From assembly GCA_016295665.1 (NCBI GenBank), contig JAEDKS010000048.1, positions 1-14,961 on the forward strand: a stretch of DNA of 14,961 nucleotides, in the 5' to 3' direction. The first letter of the stretch is position 1; every line of letters begins with the position of its first letter. The notes under the pieces are model-generated. The model was not told the DNA's origin and did no database searches. It worked only from the letters and a program-made list of their open reading frames with translations. This DNA comes from Clostridia bacterium. Its GTDB lineage: Bacteria > Bacillota > Clostridia > Christensenellales > Aristaeellaceae. Positions 7,838 through 14,690 of this stretch are shown one piece after another. Position numbers and translations under genes: made by a program.

Positions 7838-7851
7838 CTGCCCATGACCCA

Positions 7852-8412
7852 TCAGGCGGCTTCCTTCTTCTGCTCGCCCTCGGGGAAGATGATCTTGTTC
7901 ACGAAGAAGAACACCACCATGGAGATGCCGCCGTTGAGCACCACGGTGCCGATGTTGTACACGAAGTCCGGCACGAACTGGCCCGCCACGGCGACCCACA
8001 CGCAGTTCACGGAGTTCACGATGCAGGTGATGACGCAGAACGCCAGCAGGTACCACAGGCCCTGATAGACGATGTTGCCCTTGCTGCGGAACACGAAGCT
8101 GCGCTGAATCGGGAAGTTGATGCACTCACCCACGACCATGGCGACCATGTAGGCGCAGAAGTACGCCAGACCGCCGCTGGCCTGATCGTAGCCCAGAATG
8201 TTCCACTGGAAGGTGGTGCCCAGCAGCGTCACGTCAATGCCGGGCCAGCCGAAGGCCTGATCGCCCAGGGAGGCGAAGGCCGCCGGCAGGAACTGCAGCA
8301 GCAGGTACTTGAACACGGTAATCAGGTTGCTGACGATCACAAACAGGCCGCCCTCCCGGATCCACTTGGCGGCGGAGGGGTGCTTCTCAGCGAAGCTGTT
8401 CCAGAAATTCAT
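7852..8412 (-). CDS. GtrA-family four-helix membrane protein
   Basis: GtrA-family proteins are small membrane proteins thought to move polyprenyl-phosphate-linked sugars across the membrane for wall or polysaccharide glycosylation; the biochemistry of most is unproven. The 186-residue product has helices at about 21-43, 81-103, 118-143 and 151-174, with the characteristic cytoplasmic INFPIQRSFVFRS after helix 2 (the family's N-x-x-x-x-R-x-x-V-F-R pattern). The loop between helices 1 and 2 (44-80) is longer than usual, and the end is charged (PEGEQKKEAA). GGGAAG lies 7 bases before the ATG at 8412; a GTG at 8418 sits too close to that site. It follows the soluble GH3 gene by 43 bases, so the two are probably cotranscribed. 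A glycosyltransferase partner, usual for GtrA, is not seen nearby. Confidence 0.82.
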   Translation of the reverse strand: MNFWNSFAEKHPSAAKWIREGGLFVIVSNLITVFKYLLLQFLPAAFASLGDQAFGWPGIDVTLLGTTFQWNILGYDQASGGLAYFCAYMVAMVVGECINFPIQRSFVFRSKGNIVYQGLWYLLAFCVITCIVNSVNCVWVAVAGQFVPDFVYNIGTVVLNGGISMVVFFFVNKIIFPEGEQKKEAA

Positions 8413-8455
8413 GGGCACACTTCCCTTTCTCTTCTTTTGTCTGTCGGTTGGGGCC

Positions 8456-10876
8456 TTACTTGTCCGCCGCCTCCAGCGCCTTGGTAAAGCGGCTGCTGGC
8501 CCGCTGGTTGCGGACGAAGTCCCGGATGACCCGGCCCACGCCGCGCCAGAAGTGCCCGTTGACCAGGAACACGATGTCGTCCACCATCCGGTCGGACACC
8601 ATGCCGCCGGTCATCTTCGCCAGGGCGCGGAAGGGCATGTTGTAGATGAACAGGATGTTCAGGTCGGGCATGCCGGAGGCCTCGGACTTGTTCTTCAGGT
8701 GGGTCAGCACCTTCCAGACCACCCGGGCCAGCCAGCACTTGGCGTAGTACAGCTGGCAGATGGCGTCGTTGCGCTGCAGCTGACCGCTCCACTTGCCGTC
8801 GGGGATGGCGTGACCGAGCAGCTGGGCGAACTCCGCGTCGCTGACCTGCGCCACGTCGCCGGACTCGTAGGCGGGCAGGCTGCCGTAGGGCACGGGGGCA
8901 TCGGTGCCCTTCACATGCACGGTGGCGGTCAGCTTCACGTCCTGCACGTTGGAGGCCACGCTGATCTCGTAGTCGGCGGTCTCGACCTCCCAGCGGCCCG
9001 TTTTCACGTTGAAGTAGCGGAACGCCTTGTCGTCCAGCGGGATGGTCACCTTCCGGCTCTCCCCGGCCTTCAGGGCCACGCGGGCGAAGCCCTTCAGCTC
9101 CTTTTTGGCGCGGAACACCCTGCCGCCCGGGCAGCCCACGTACACCTGGGCCACCTCGGCACCGTCCACGCTGCCCGTGTTGGTCAGGGTGAAGGTGACG
9201 GCCTCGGGGGTCGCGGTCACGTCGCTGTAGGCGAAGGTGGTGTAGGACAGGCCGTAGCCGAAGGGATAGCGGACGGGCTTGCCCGCCTTGTCGAAGTAGC
9301 GGTAGCCGATGTACAGGCCCTCGCGGTACTCGGAGGTGCGCTGCTCGGCGGGGAAATACGCGGAGGAGGCGCAGTCCTCCAGCGCCAGGGGCCAGGTCTC
9401 CGCCAGCCTGCCGGAGGGGTTCACCCGCCCGGTCAGCACGTCCAGCATGGCCCCGGCACCGGCCTGACCGCCCAGATAGCCGTGGACGATGGCGCGGTAG
9501 CCCTTTTCAGGCATCAGGAAGGAGGAGCCGCCGGAGATCACCAGCACCACGTTCTGGTTCACGGCGCTGACCGCCTCCAGCAGGTCCAGCTGGCACTTGG
9601 GCATGCGCAGATGCGACCTGTCCAGACCCTCGGACTCGCTGATCTCGTCCAGACCGACGCACAGCAGCACGACCTCCGCCTGCTTCGCCAGCGCCACGGC
9701 CTCCCCGACCAGATCGCCCTCCTGACGGGCGCCGGTGCGGACATAGCCCCGGGCGAAGCCCACGGTCTCCAGCCCGCTGGCGGCGATGCCGTCCTTCAGG
9801 CACTCCAGCTTCGTGGGGTTGACCACGGAGGAGCCGGCGCCCTGATAGCGGGGCTTCTCGGCAAAGTCACCGATGAGCGCCACCTTCGCGCCCTTCTTCA
9901 GCGGCAGAATGCCGTCGTTCTCCAAGAGCACGATGGACTCGGCGGCGCACCTGCGGGCGATGGCGTGATGGGCCTCCACGTCCCAGGCGCTGCCGGCCCC
10001 GGACACGGCCCTGTCCGTATCCAGCACGACCTTCAGCAGCTCCGCCAGGCGCTGATCCAGCACTTCCTCCTTGATCTTGCCGCTCTTTACGCTCTCCACC
10101 AGCCCCATGGCGCAGTCGGGGCCGGGGGCGGGCATGGTCAGGTTGGAGCCGGCGCGGATGCCCTCGGTGTGGTCGTTGTCGCCGCCCCAGTCGGTGACCA
10201 CCATGCCGTCGAAGCCCCACTCCTTCCGGAGGATGTCGTCCAGCAGGTGGGCGCTCTCGTTGGCGTATTCCTCGTTGACCATGTTGTAGCTGGACATGAT
10301 GGCCCGGGCCCCGCCCTCCTTCACGGCGATTTCAAAGCCGGTCAGGTAGATTTCCCGCAGCGTCCGCTCGTCCACCACGGAGTCCATCGCCATGCGGCGC
10401 ATCTCCTGGCTGTTCACGGCGTAGTGCTTGGGGCACGCCGCCACGCCATTTGCCTGGATGCCGCGCACGTAGGCCGCCGCCATCTTGCCCGCCAGATACG
10501 GGTCCTCGGAGAAGTACTCGAAATTGCGGCCGCACAGGGGGCTGCGCTTCATATTCAGGCCGGGGCCCAGCACCACGTTGACCCGATTGGCTGCCGCCTC
10601 CTCGCCCAGCGCCTTGCCCAGCGCCTCGCCCAGCGCCGGATCCCAGGTGTTTGCCATGGTGGCGGCGGTGGGGAAGCAGGTCGCCGGAATGGATGCGTTC
10701 AGGCCCAGATGATCCCCCGCGCCCGCCTGCTTCCGCAGACCATGGGGGCCATCGGACAGGAACATGGACGGAATGCCCGCGTGCTTCACCGCAAAGGTCT
10801 CCCAGGTGGTCTTGCCCTGCAGCAGCACGGCCTTCTCCTCCAGAGAAAGCCTTCCGATGATCTCTTGGATGGTCAT
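8456..10876 (-). CDS. Glycoside hydrolase family 3 enzyme (beta-glucosidase/xylosidase type) with C-terminal extension
   Basis: This retaining exo-beta-glycosidase has canonical GH3 order. The TIM-barrel domain covers about 1-310, with GRNFEYFSEDP, KHYAVNSQE (150-158) and nucleophile D229 in MVVTDWGG. The alpha/beta sandwich covers about 315-545, with SESEGLDR (E416, candidate acid/base) and YPFGYGLSYTTF. A fibronectin III-like domain covers about 560-655. Residues about 665-806 form a further region with Trp/aromatic helices (YYAKCWLARVVWKVL) and MPFRALAKMTGGMVS...LVNGHFWRGVGRV, which I recall from other gut Bacillota GH3 proteins. No signal peptide is present, so it should be cytoplasmic and act on imported oligosaccharides. 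The sugar is not readable; beta-glucoside or beta-xyloside is likely. It leads a probable operon with the GtrA and EEP genes and has its own promoter. AAAGGGTGAG precedes the ATG at 10876. Confidence 0.93.
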   Translation of the reverse strand: MTIQEIIGRLSLEEKAVLLQGKTTWETFAVKHAGIPSMFLSDGPHGLRKQAGAGDHLGLNASIPATCFPTAATMANTWDPALGEALGKALGEEAAANRVNVVLGPGLNMKRSPLCGRNFEYFSEDPYLAGKMAAAYVRGIQANGVAACPKHYAVNSQEMRRMAMDSVVDERTLREIYLTGFEIAVKEGGARAIMSSYNMVNEEYANESAHLLDDILRKEWGFDGMVVTDWGGDNDHTEGIRAGSNLTMPAPGPDCAMGLVESVKSGKIKEEVLDQRLAELLKVVLDTDRAVSGAGSAWDVEAHHAIARRCAAESIVLLENDGILPLKKGAKVALIGDFAEKPRYQGAGSSVVNPTKLECLKDGIAASGLETVGFARGYVRTGARQEGDLVGEAVALAKQAEVVLLCVGLDEISESEGLDRSHLRMPKCQLDLLEAVSAVNQNVVLVISGGSSFLMPEKGYRAIVHGYLGGQAGAGAMLDVLTGRVNPSGRLAETWPLALEDCASSAYFPAEQRTSEYREGLYIGYRYFDKAGKPVRYPFGYGLSYTTFAYSDVTATPEAVTFTLTNTGSVDGAEVAQVYVGCPGGRVFRAKKELKGFARVALKAGESRKVTIPLDDKAFRYFNVKTGRWEVETADYEISVASNVQDVKLTATVHVKGTDAPVPYGSLPAYESGDVAQVSDAEFAQLLGHAIPDGKWSGQLQRNDAICQLYYAKCWLARVVWKVLTHLKNKSEASGMPDLNILFIYNMPFRALAKMTGGMVSDRMVDDIVFLVNGHFWRGVGRVIRDFVRNQRASSRFTKALEAADK

Positions 10877-10938
10877 ACTCTCACCCTTTGCTATTCAACA
10901 TCATCTCTGAGGAACGCCCGTGAACCCTCATTGTTCCT

Positions 10939-10967
10939 ATTATACCACACACTTTTCGCCTTGGGAA
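10939..10967 (-). promoter_or_regulatory. Extended -10 promoter of the soluble GH3 gene
   Basis: On the - strand TATAAT occupies 10944-10939, preceded by TGG (extended -10). TTCCCA at 10967-10962 is a weak -35 at 17-base spacing. Initiation near 10932 gives a leader of about 55 bases. Only four of six -35 bases fit, so an activator or upstream element is plausible. Confidence 0.72.
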
Positions 10968-10977
10968 TCCCGCGCGC

Positions 10978-10989
10978 GAATTTTTCCGA
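10978..10989 (-). promoter_or_regulatory. Shared upstream element TCGGAAAAATTC
   Basis: This 12-mer lies 10 bases upstream of the -35 and starts 34 bases from the edge of the -10 box. The same 12-mer with one change stands at exactly the same distance before the permuted GH3 gene (14457-14468). It could be an activator site or an A-tract UP element. Confidence 0.55.
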
Positions 10990-11019
10990 AAACATTCACA
11001 AAACGCAAACATTTTCACA
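10987..11019 (-). repeat. Imperfect direct repeat upstream of the soluble GH3 promoter
   Basis: On the + strand CGAAAACATTCACA (10987-11000) and CGCAAACATTTTCACA (11004-11019) repeat with a 17-base offset. The first copy overlaps the shared element by three bases. The position, roughly 20 to 50 bases upstream of the -35, suits an activator binding as a tandem dimer, such as an AraC-type protein. This is an inference from position only. Confidence 0.4.
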
Positions 11020-11024
11020 GCATT

Positions 11025-11071
11025 CGGCTCTCCCCCGCGGCGGCATGGAAGCCAGCCGCAGGAGAGAGCCG
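11025..11071 (-). terminator. Long GC-rich hairpin downstream of the permuted GH3 gene
   Basis: CGGCTCTC pairs with GAGAGCCG (8 bp, extendable by TCC/GGG), enclosing an inner GCGGC/GCCGC stem. It lies 70 bases after the stop of the permuted GH3 gene on the - strand. No T run follows directly (AATGCTGTG), although T-rich sequence comes a little later. It is a probable transcript end or 3' stabiliser rather than a textbook terminator. The rest of the 264-base gap holds the soluble GH3 promoter and a small GCCGC/GCGGC hairpin near 11110-11125, and no gene. Confidence 0.45.
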
Positions 11072-11140
11072 GGGGGTTATCTCAGGATGGGGCACGCCCG
11101 CGTGGCGGGAGCCGCTCAGGCGGCCTCATCCCCGCCGCCG

Positions 11141-14100
11141 TCAGGCAGCCTTGGCCTTCTTCGCCTTGCGGTTCTTCATGGCCCAGCGCACCAGCACGAT
11201 CGCCAGCGCCGCCAGAATGACCACACCCGCGATGACGTCCACGGTCACGAAGAGCTTGGTCATGTTGTCCATGCTGCCCTCGTCCGCTTCCACCACGGTG
11301 TAGGCACCGGAGTTGCCCACGGTGTACAGGATGTTCTTGCAGGCGTTGCGCATCGCCAGCAGCGCGGTGGGGGAATCGCTCATCACGTTGGAGGCGGTGT
11401 TGTTGTTGAAGCCCAGCATCAGGTCGCCGCCGGTGCGGACGCAGTGATCCGCCAGCTGGTAGCCGTAGCCGCCGTCAAAGTCGGTCTCGACCATGCCCAC
11501 GAAGCCCCACTCGTTCCGGAGCACGGTGGTCAGCAGGTCGGGGTTCACGCAGGCGGGCACGGTGCCGATCCAGTTGAAGGAGGACATGACCGCGATCTGG
11601 GTGTACTCGAAGTTCTTCACGACCTCCTCAAAGGGCTTCAGGTAGATCTCGCGGATGGCCTGCTCGGTGGAGAAGGTCAGCAGCGCCGCGCAGCGGTTGA
11701 TCTCCTGGTCGTTGAGGGCGAAGTGCTTGATGTAGGAGTAGACGCCCTTGCTGGCGCCGCCGTTGACCTGCTGCGCCGCGAACTTGCCCGCCAGCACGCC
11801 GTCCTCGGAGTAGTACTCGAAGTTGCGGCCCGCGAAGGCGGAGCGGTGGGTGTTCATGGCGGGGCCGTACCAACCCCAGTTCTTGACCTCGGCGTACTCA
11901 GCGCCCATGGTCTCGCCCAGGGTGCGGGCCAGCTTCTGGTTCCAGGTCTGGGCCATAAGCACCTCGGTGCCGAAGGCGGTGCCCTGCGCCTTGGTCAGGA
12001 AGTTGTTCAGACCGGCGGGGCCGTCGCAGTCGGAGGTGGCAACCTTGCCCACGGAGGGGATCTCCACGGTGCGCCAGCCGCCCAGGCAGATCATGGCGGT
12101 CATGTCGTCGAAGGACAGCTGGTCAAGCAGCTTGTCCCAGGCGGGATCGTCGTAGGGCTTGCCGGTCAGGTCAGCCAGCTTCAGGCCGTTCTGGGCACCC
12201 AGGGTGGGAGCCACGTCATCGGCGTTATCCAGGCTGGCGGGGTCATAGCTGGCGAAGAGATGGAGCTTGACAGCCTCCTTCATCTCGTCGCTCATGACGT
12301 AGTGGCTGTCGGCGGGGGCAGCGGTCGCCTCCTCGTAGTTGGCGAAGCCGTTGGCGCGGGACAGGTAGGTCACGCCGCCGTTGGAATAGGACTCGAACAC
12401 GTTGGTCGCGGTCTGCTTGTCGGAGGCGCGACCGTCCTTGCTGTAGTCGATGTCAGCGTCCTGGGTGAAGGTCGCCTCGTCCAGCACGGTGTGGGAATCG
12501 GCGCGGATGGAGAGCACGTACTCGCCGGCCTCCAGCACGTAGCCGCCATTCTCGGTCTTGATGCAGGCGGAGTCATAGGAGGCCATGTCCTCCTTGGGGA
12601 TGGTGAAGCTGATGGTCTCGCTGGCGCCGGGGGCCAGAATCTCGGTCTTGCCGTAGTCCACCAGGTTCACCGCAGCCTTCTCGATGCCGCCGTTGGTGTA
12701 GGGCGGGGTGAAGTACACCTCGACCACGCTCTTGCCCGCCACGTCGCCGGTGTTGGTCACAACCACGTCGAAGGTCACATTGTCGCCCTCGGCCTTGAAG
12801 TTCTCAATCTTCTGCTCGAAGGTGGTGTAGGACAGGCCGTAGCCGAAGGGATACATCACGTAGTCGTCGTAGTTGAAGGAAGCGGCCCAGGAGGCGGGAG
12901 CCTCGGCAGCGGGCGCGGCCTCCTCACCCTCGGCGGGAGCCTCAGCGGGCGCCTCAGCGGCGGCGGCAGCGGCAGCCTGCGCCTCGGCGTAGGCGGTCTC
13001 GTAGAACTTGTAGCCCACGTAGATGCCTTCCACGTAGTCCACGAAGGAGATCACGCCCTGGTAGCTGGGCGCCTCGGCGTTGGCCTCGGTGATCTCGGAG
13101 ACGTTGTTGTACAGGAAGGAGTTGATGTTGTTGTAGTAGGGAGTCTTGGTCAGGTCACGGACGTAGGTGTCCGCGGTGTGACCGGAGGGGTTCACGGTGC
13201 CATTGAAGATTTCGCCCAGCGCCGCGAAGCCGGACACGCCCGCGCCGGGGGCCAGCAGCACGGCCTTGATGGCGTCGTACTCGTCCACCCAGCCCAGCTC
13301 CATGGCGTTGTTGGCGTTGATGATGACGATGACCTTGTCGAAGGCGGAGCAGACCTTCTCCACCATCTTCTCCTCGGTCACGGAGAGCTCCAGATAGTGC
13401 TCGCCGGGCTCGAAGTCGTCGTAGTCACCATTGTTGGTGTAGGTGCCGTTGGTGTAGTTGTTCACGCCCAGGTTCCAGGTGCCGTGGATGACGGCGTTCA
13501 TGTCGGTGGGCAGGTCGGCGTTCTCGCCGCCGCTGCGACCGATGACGACGACCGCCACATCGGAGAAGCCCTTCGCGTTGCTCATGACCTCATCGGTGTA
13601 CACGTCCACGGTGGGCTCGGGCAGCGTCCAGTCCTGCGCGTTCATGGACACGGTGGGACGAGTGGCGCAGTAGTCGGTGTAGATCTTGGACAGGGCCTCG
13701 TTGGTCTTGTAGCCCGCGTCCGCGAAGGACTGCAGAATGCTCACGTTGCCGGCGGTGGCGGAGTCACCGGAGCCGGTGCCGCCATAGACGGGATTCGTGG
13801 AGTCCCAGCCGAACACGTTCAGGTTCTTCACGTCGCCGGACAGGGGCAGCAGACCCTCGTTCTTCACGAGCACGATGCCCTCCTCGCCCAGCTGCTTCAC
13901 CAGGTCGCGGCTGTTCTGCTTCGTCTCCTCGCTCAGCTCCACGCCGGAGCCGTTGAGCATCACGGACACGTTGTCAAACAGGGGGCCGTAGCACACCATG
14001 TTCGCCACGATGACCACCGCGGTCAGGAACGCCAGCACGGCGCTCCAGCGAACCACGTGGCGGGTGCCCTTCTTCACCCAATGGGCGACGACGAGCACCA

Positions 14101-14236
14101 CGATCATGACCACCAGCAGGGCCAGAATCGCGTAGATGTAGCCGGAGCACATCTGAACGTAGCTCGCCACGTCCTCCGCGCTGGCACCCATGCCGGTGAA
14201 GATGGGGGTCAGCAGATTGATGATGACCTGCAGCAT
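11141..14236 (-). CDS. Membrane-anchored, circularly permuted glycoside hydrolase family 3 enzyme
   Basis: This 1031-residue exo-beta-glycosidase has its GH3 domains in swapped order. Two membrane helices (about 33-54 and 65-84) with a basic loop between them come first. The alpha/beta domain follows at about 100-475, with NEGLLPLSGDVKNLNVFG, IGRSGGENADL (E238, candidate acid/base) and YPFGYGLSYTTFEQ. A fibronectin III-like domain covers about 480-590. The TIM-barrel part covers about 690-980, with TSDCDGPAGL, GRNFEYYSEDG, KHFALNDQE and nucleophile D919 in MVETDFDGG. A C-terminal helix at 995-1018 ends in KNRKAKKAKAA. The positive-inside rule puts both basic segments in the cytoplasm and the enzyme outside. 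An Ala/Glu/Pro-rich insert sits at 416-449. AGGAGG at 14244-14249, 7 bases before the ATG, fixes the start. Domain order resembles some Ruminococcus beta-glucosidases; the substrate is unknown. Confidence 0.92.
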   Translation of the reverse strand: MLQVIINLLTPIFTGMGASAEDVASYVQMCSGYIYAILALLVVMIVVLVVAHWVKKGTRHVVRWSAVLAFLTAVVIVANMVCYGPLFDNVSVMLNGSGVELSEETKQNSRDLVKQLGEEGIVLVKNEGLLPLSGDVKNLNVFGWDSTNPVYGGTGSGDSATAGNVSILQSFADAGYKTNEALSKIYTDYCATRPTVSMNAQDWTLPEPTVDVYTDEVMSNAKGFSDVAVVVIGRSGGENADLPTDMNAVIHGTWNLGVNNYTNGTYTNNGDYDDFEPGEHYLELSVTEEKMVEKVCSAFDKVIVIINANNAMELGWVDEYDAIKAVLLAPGAGVSGFAALGEIFNGTVNPSGHTADTYVRDLTKTPYYNNINSFLYNNVSEITEANAEAPSYQGVISFVDYVEGIYVGYKFYETAYAEAQAAAAAAAEAPAEAPAEGEEAAPAAEAPASWAASFNYDDYVMYPFGYGLSYTTFEQKIENFKAEGDNVTFDVVVTNTGDVAGKSVVEVYFTPPYTNGGIEKAAVNLVDYGKTEILAPGASETISFTIPKEDMASYDSACIKTENGGYVLEAGEYVLSIRADSHTVLDEATFTQDADIDYSKDGRASDKQTATNVFESYSNGGVTYLSRANGFANYEEATAAPADSHYVMSDEMKEAVKLHLFASYDPASLDNADDVAPTLGAQNGLKLADLTGKPYDDPAWDKLLDQLSFDDMTAMICLGGWRTVEIPSVGKVATSDCDGPAGLNNFLTKAQGTAFGTEVLMAQTWNQKLARTLGETMGAEYAEVKNWGWYGPAMNTHRSAFAGRNFEYYSEDGVLAGKFAAQQVNGGASKGVYSYIKHFALNDQEINRCAALLTFSTEQAIREIYLKPFEEVVKNFEYTQIAVMSSFNWIGTVPACVNPDLLTTVLRNEWGFVGMVETDFDGGYGYQLADHCVRTGGDLMLGFNNNTASNVMSDSPTALLAMRNACKNILYTVGNSGAYTVVEADEGSMDNMTKLFVTVDVIAGVVILAALAIVLVRWAMKNRKAKKAKAA
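12890..12991 (-). repeat. Ala/Glu/Pro low-complexity insert in the permuted GH3
   Basis: Residues 416-449 are almost only Ala, Glu and Pro (AQAAAAAAAEAPAEAPAEGE, then EAAPAAEAPAS), encoded by repeated gcc/gcg/gag units. They interrupt the conserved join between the VGYKFYETA strand and YPFGYGLSYTTF, where the soluble GH3 has only about five residues (DKAGK). It is likely a flexible surface loop that expands by slippage. Confidence 0.75.
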
Positions 14237-14243
14237 ATACCTT

Positions 14244-14249
14244 CCTCCT
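14244..14249 (-). promoter_or_regulatory. Strong ribosome binding site of the permuted GH3 gene
   Basis: The - strand reads GAGGAGGAAGGTAT then ATG. The AGGAGG core is 7 bases from the start, which decides the start at 14236 and therefore inclusion of both N-terminal membrane helices. Confidence 0.8.
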
Positions 14250-14380
14250 CAAGAAGTATATCTATCATACAGGCGGCGGCACCGGGCCACCGCGCCATAT
14301 GCCCTTGGGGGGAACGGAGGGAAACATGGGCAAGCTGAAAAGGCTTTGCAGCAGCGGGCTTTCCGGCCCCCTCTGTCCAA

Positions 14381-14413
14381 CCGCAGCTTCCGTCCTTCCG
14401 TTCTTTCCTGCGG
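14381..14413 (-). promoter_or_regulatory. 5'-end hairpin with purine-rich loop in the permuted GH3 leader
   Basis: On the - strand CCGCAG (14413-14408) pairs with CTGCGG (14386-14381) around a 21-base loop that is almost all purine and has two tandem ACGGAAG units. Transcription from the promoter just upstream should start near 14411, so the stem would form at the very 5' end. It may stabilise the mRNA or display GGA motifs to a protein. The remainder of the roughly 175-base leader also folds (GCAAAGC with GCTTGC, 14331-14350). I recognise no riboswitch class in it. Confidence 0.4.
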
Positions 14414-14417
14414 CGCT

Positions 14418-14446
14418 ATTATAGCATGCTTTCGTTTCCAGCGCAA
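14418..14446 (-). promoter_or_regulatory. Extended -10 promoter of the permuted GH3 gene
   Basis: On the - strand TATAAT at 14423-14418 is preceded by TGC (extended -10). The -35 hexamer TTGCGC at 14446-14441 keeps the first three consensus bases, at 17-base spacing. Initiation near 14411 leaves a leader of about 175 bases. The weak -35 parallels the soluble GH3 promoter. Confidence 0.72.
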
Positions 14447-14456
14447 GACATTTTTT

Positions 14457-14468
14457 GAAATTTTCCGA
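14457..14468 (-). promoter_or_regulatory. Shared upstream element TCGGAAAATTTC
   Basis: This is the second copy of the 12-mer seen at 10978-10989 (11 of 12 bases the same), again 34 bases from the -10 edge and 10 bases upstream of the -35. The identical placement suggests that the two GH3 promoters answer to one factor or share an UP-type element. Confidence 0.55.
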
Positions 14469-14496
14469 CAGTTTTTTTGTGGCATCCTTTCAATTC

Positions 14497-14510
14497 AGAA
14501 AACGTTTTCT
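14497..14510. promoter_or_regulatory. LacI/GalR-type operator palindrome
   Basis: AGAAAACGTTTTCT is a perfect 14-bp palindrome with the central CG typical of LacI-family operators, including CcpA cre sites and hexuronate regulators. Outer bases TTCA and TGAA pair as well if one T is skipped. It lies between the divergent promoters, about 90 bases upstream of the GH3 start point and about 135 upstream of the uxuA one. That is too far for simple occlusion of either, so looping or an unseen promoter is possible. A weaker relative, AAAAAACGCTTTCC, is at 14525-14538. Confidence 0.6.
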
Positions 14511-14524
14511 TGAACATATTGCAC

Positions 14525-14538
14525 AAAAAACGCTTTCC
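14525..14538. promoter_or_regulatory. Second, imperfect LacI-type half-palindrome
   Basis: AAAAAACGCTTTCC keeps the central CG and AAA/TTT arms of the palindrome at 14497-14510. The two centres are 28 bp apart, close to a whole number of helical turns. It may be an auxiliary operator; the match is loose. Confidence 0.3.
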
Positions 14539-14603
14539 AACCATGGCAACAGTGCATGACCGGCCTTCGGATCCTGAAAATGGAAAAGCCCCGAAAGCCG
14601 CCC

Positions 14604-14633
14604 TTGACAGCCCCGGGCCACCTGTTGTATCAT
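14604..14633 (+). promoter_or_regulatory. Sigma-A promoter of uxuA
   Basis: TTGACA at 14604-14609 is a perfect -35, followed after 18 bases by TATCAT at 14628-14633. Initiation near 14640 gives a leader of about 50 bases. This is the best consensus promoter in the window. Confidence 0.8.
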
Positions 14634-14690
14634 AGGAACAGGACACTCAGCCCGTTTGTATGAATGAAATGATACTGGAGGTATGGACCC

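Noticed and set aside
6414..7847. A 477-codon open frame on the + strand over the rodA end and the EEP gene
   Set aside because: It crosses the rodA terminator and runs antisense to an EEP gene with a full catalytic set; its composition is Pro/Arg/His-rich.
8413..8418. GTG at 8418 as the GtrA-protein start
   Set aside because: The GGGAAG ribosome site ends almost at this GTG, whereas its 7-base spacing to the ATG at 8412 is normal.
8309..14338. A 2009-codon open frame on the + strand across both GH3 genes
   Set aside because: It is antisense to two GH3 genes with intact motifs, its translation is low-complexity His/Gly/Val/Ala-rich, and long stop-free antisense frames are expected at this GC content and codon bias.
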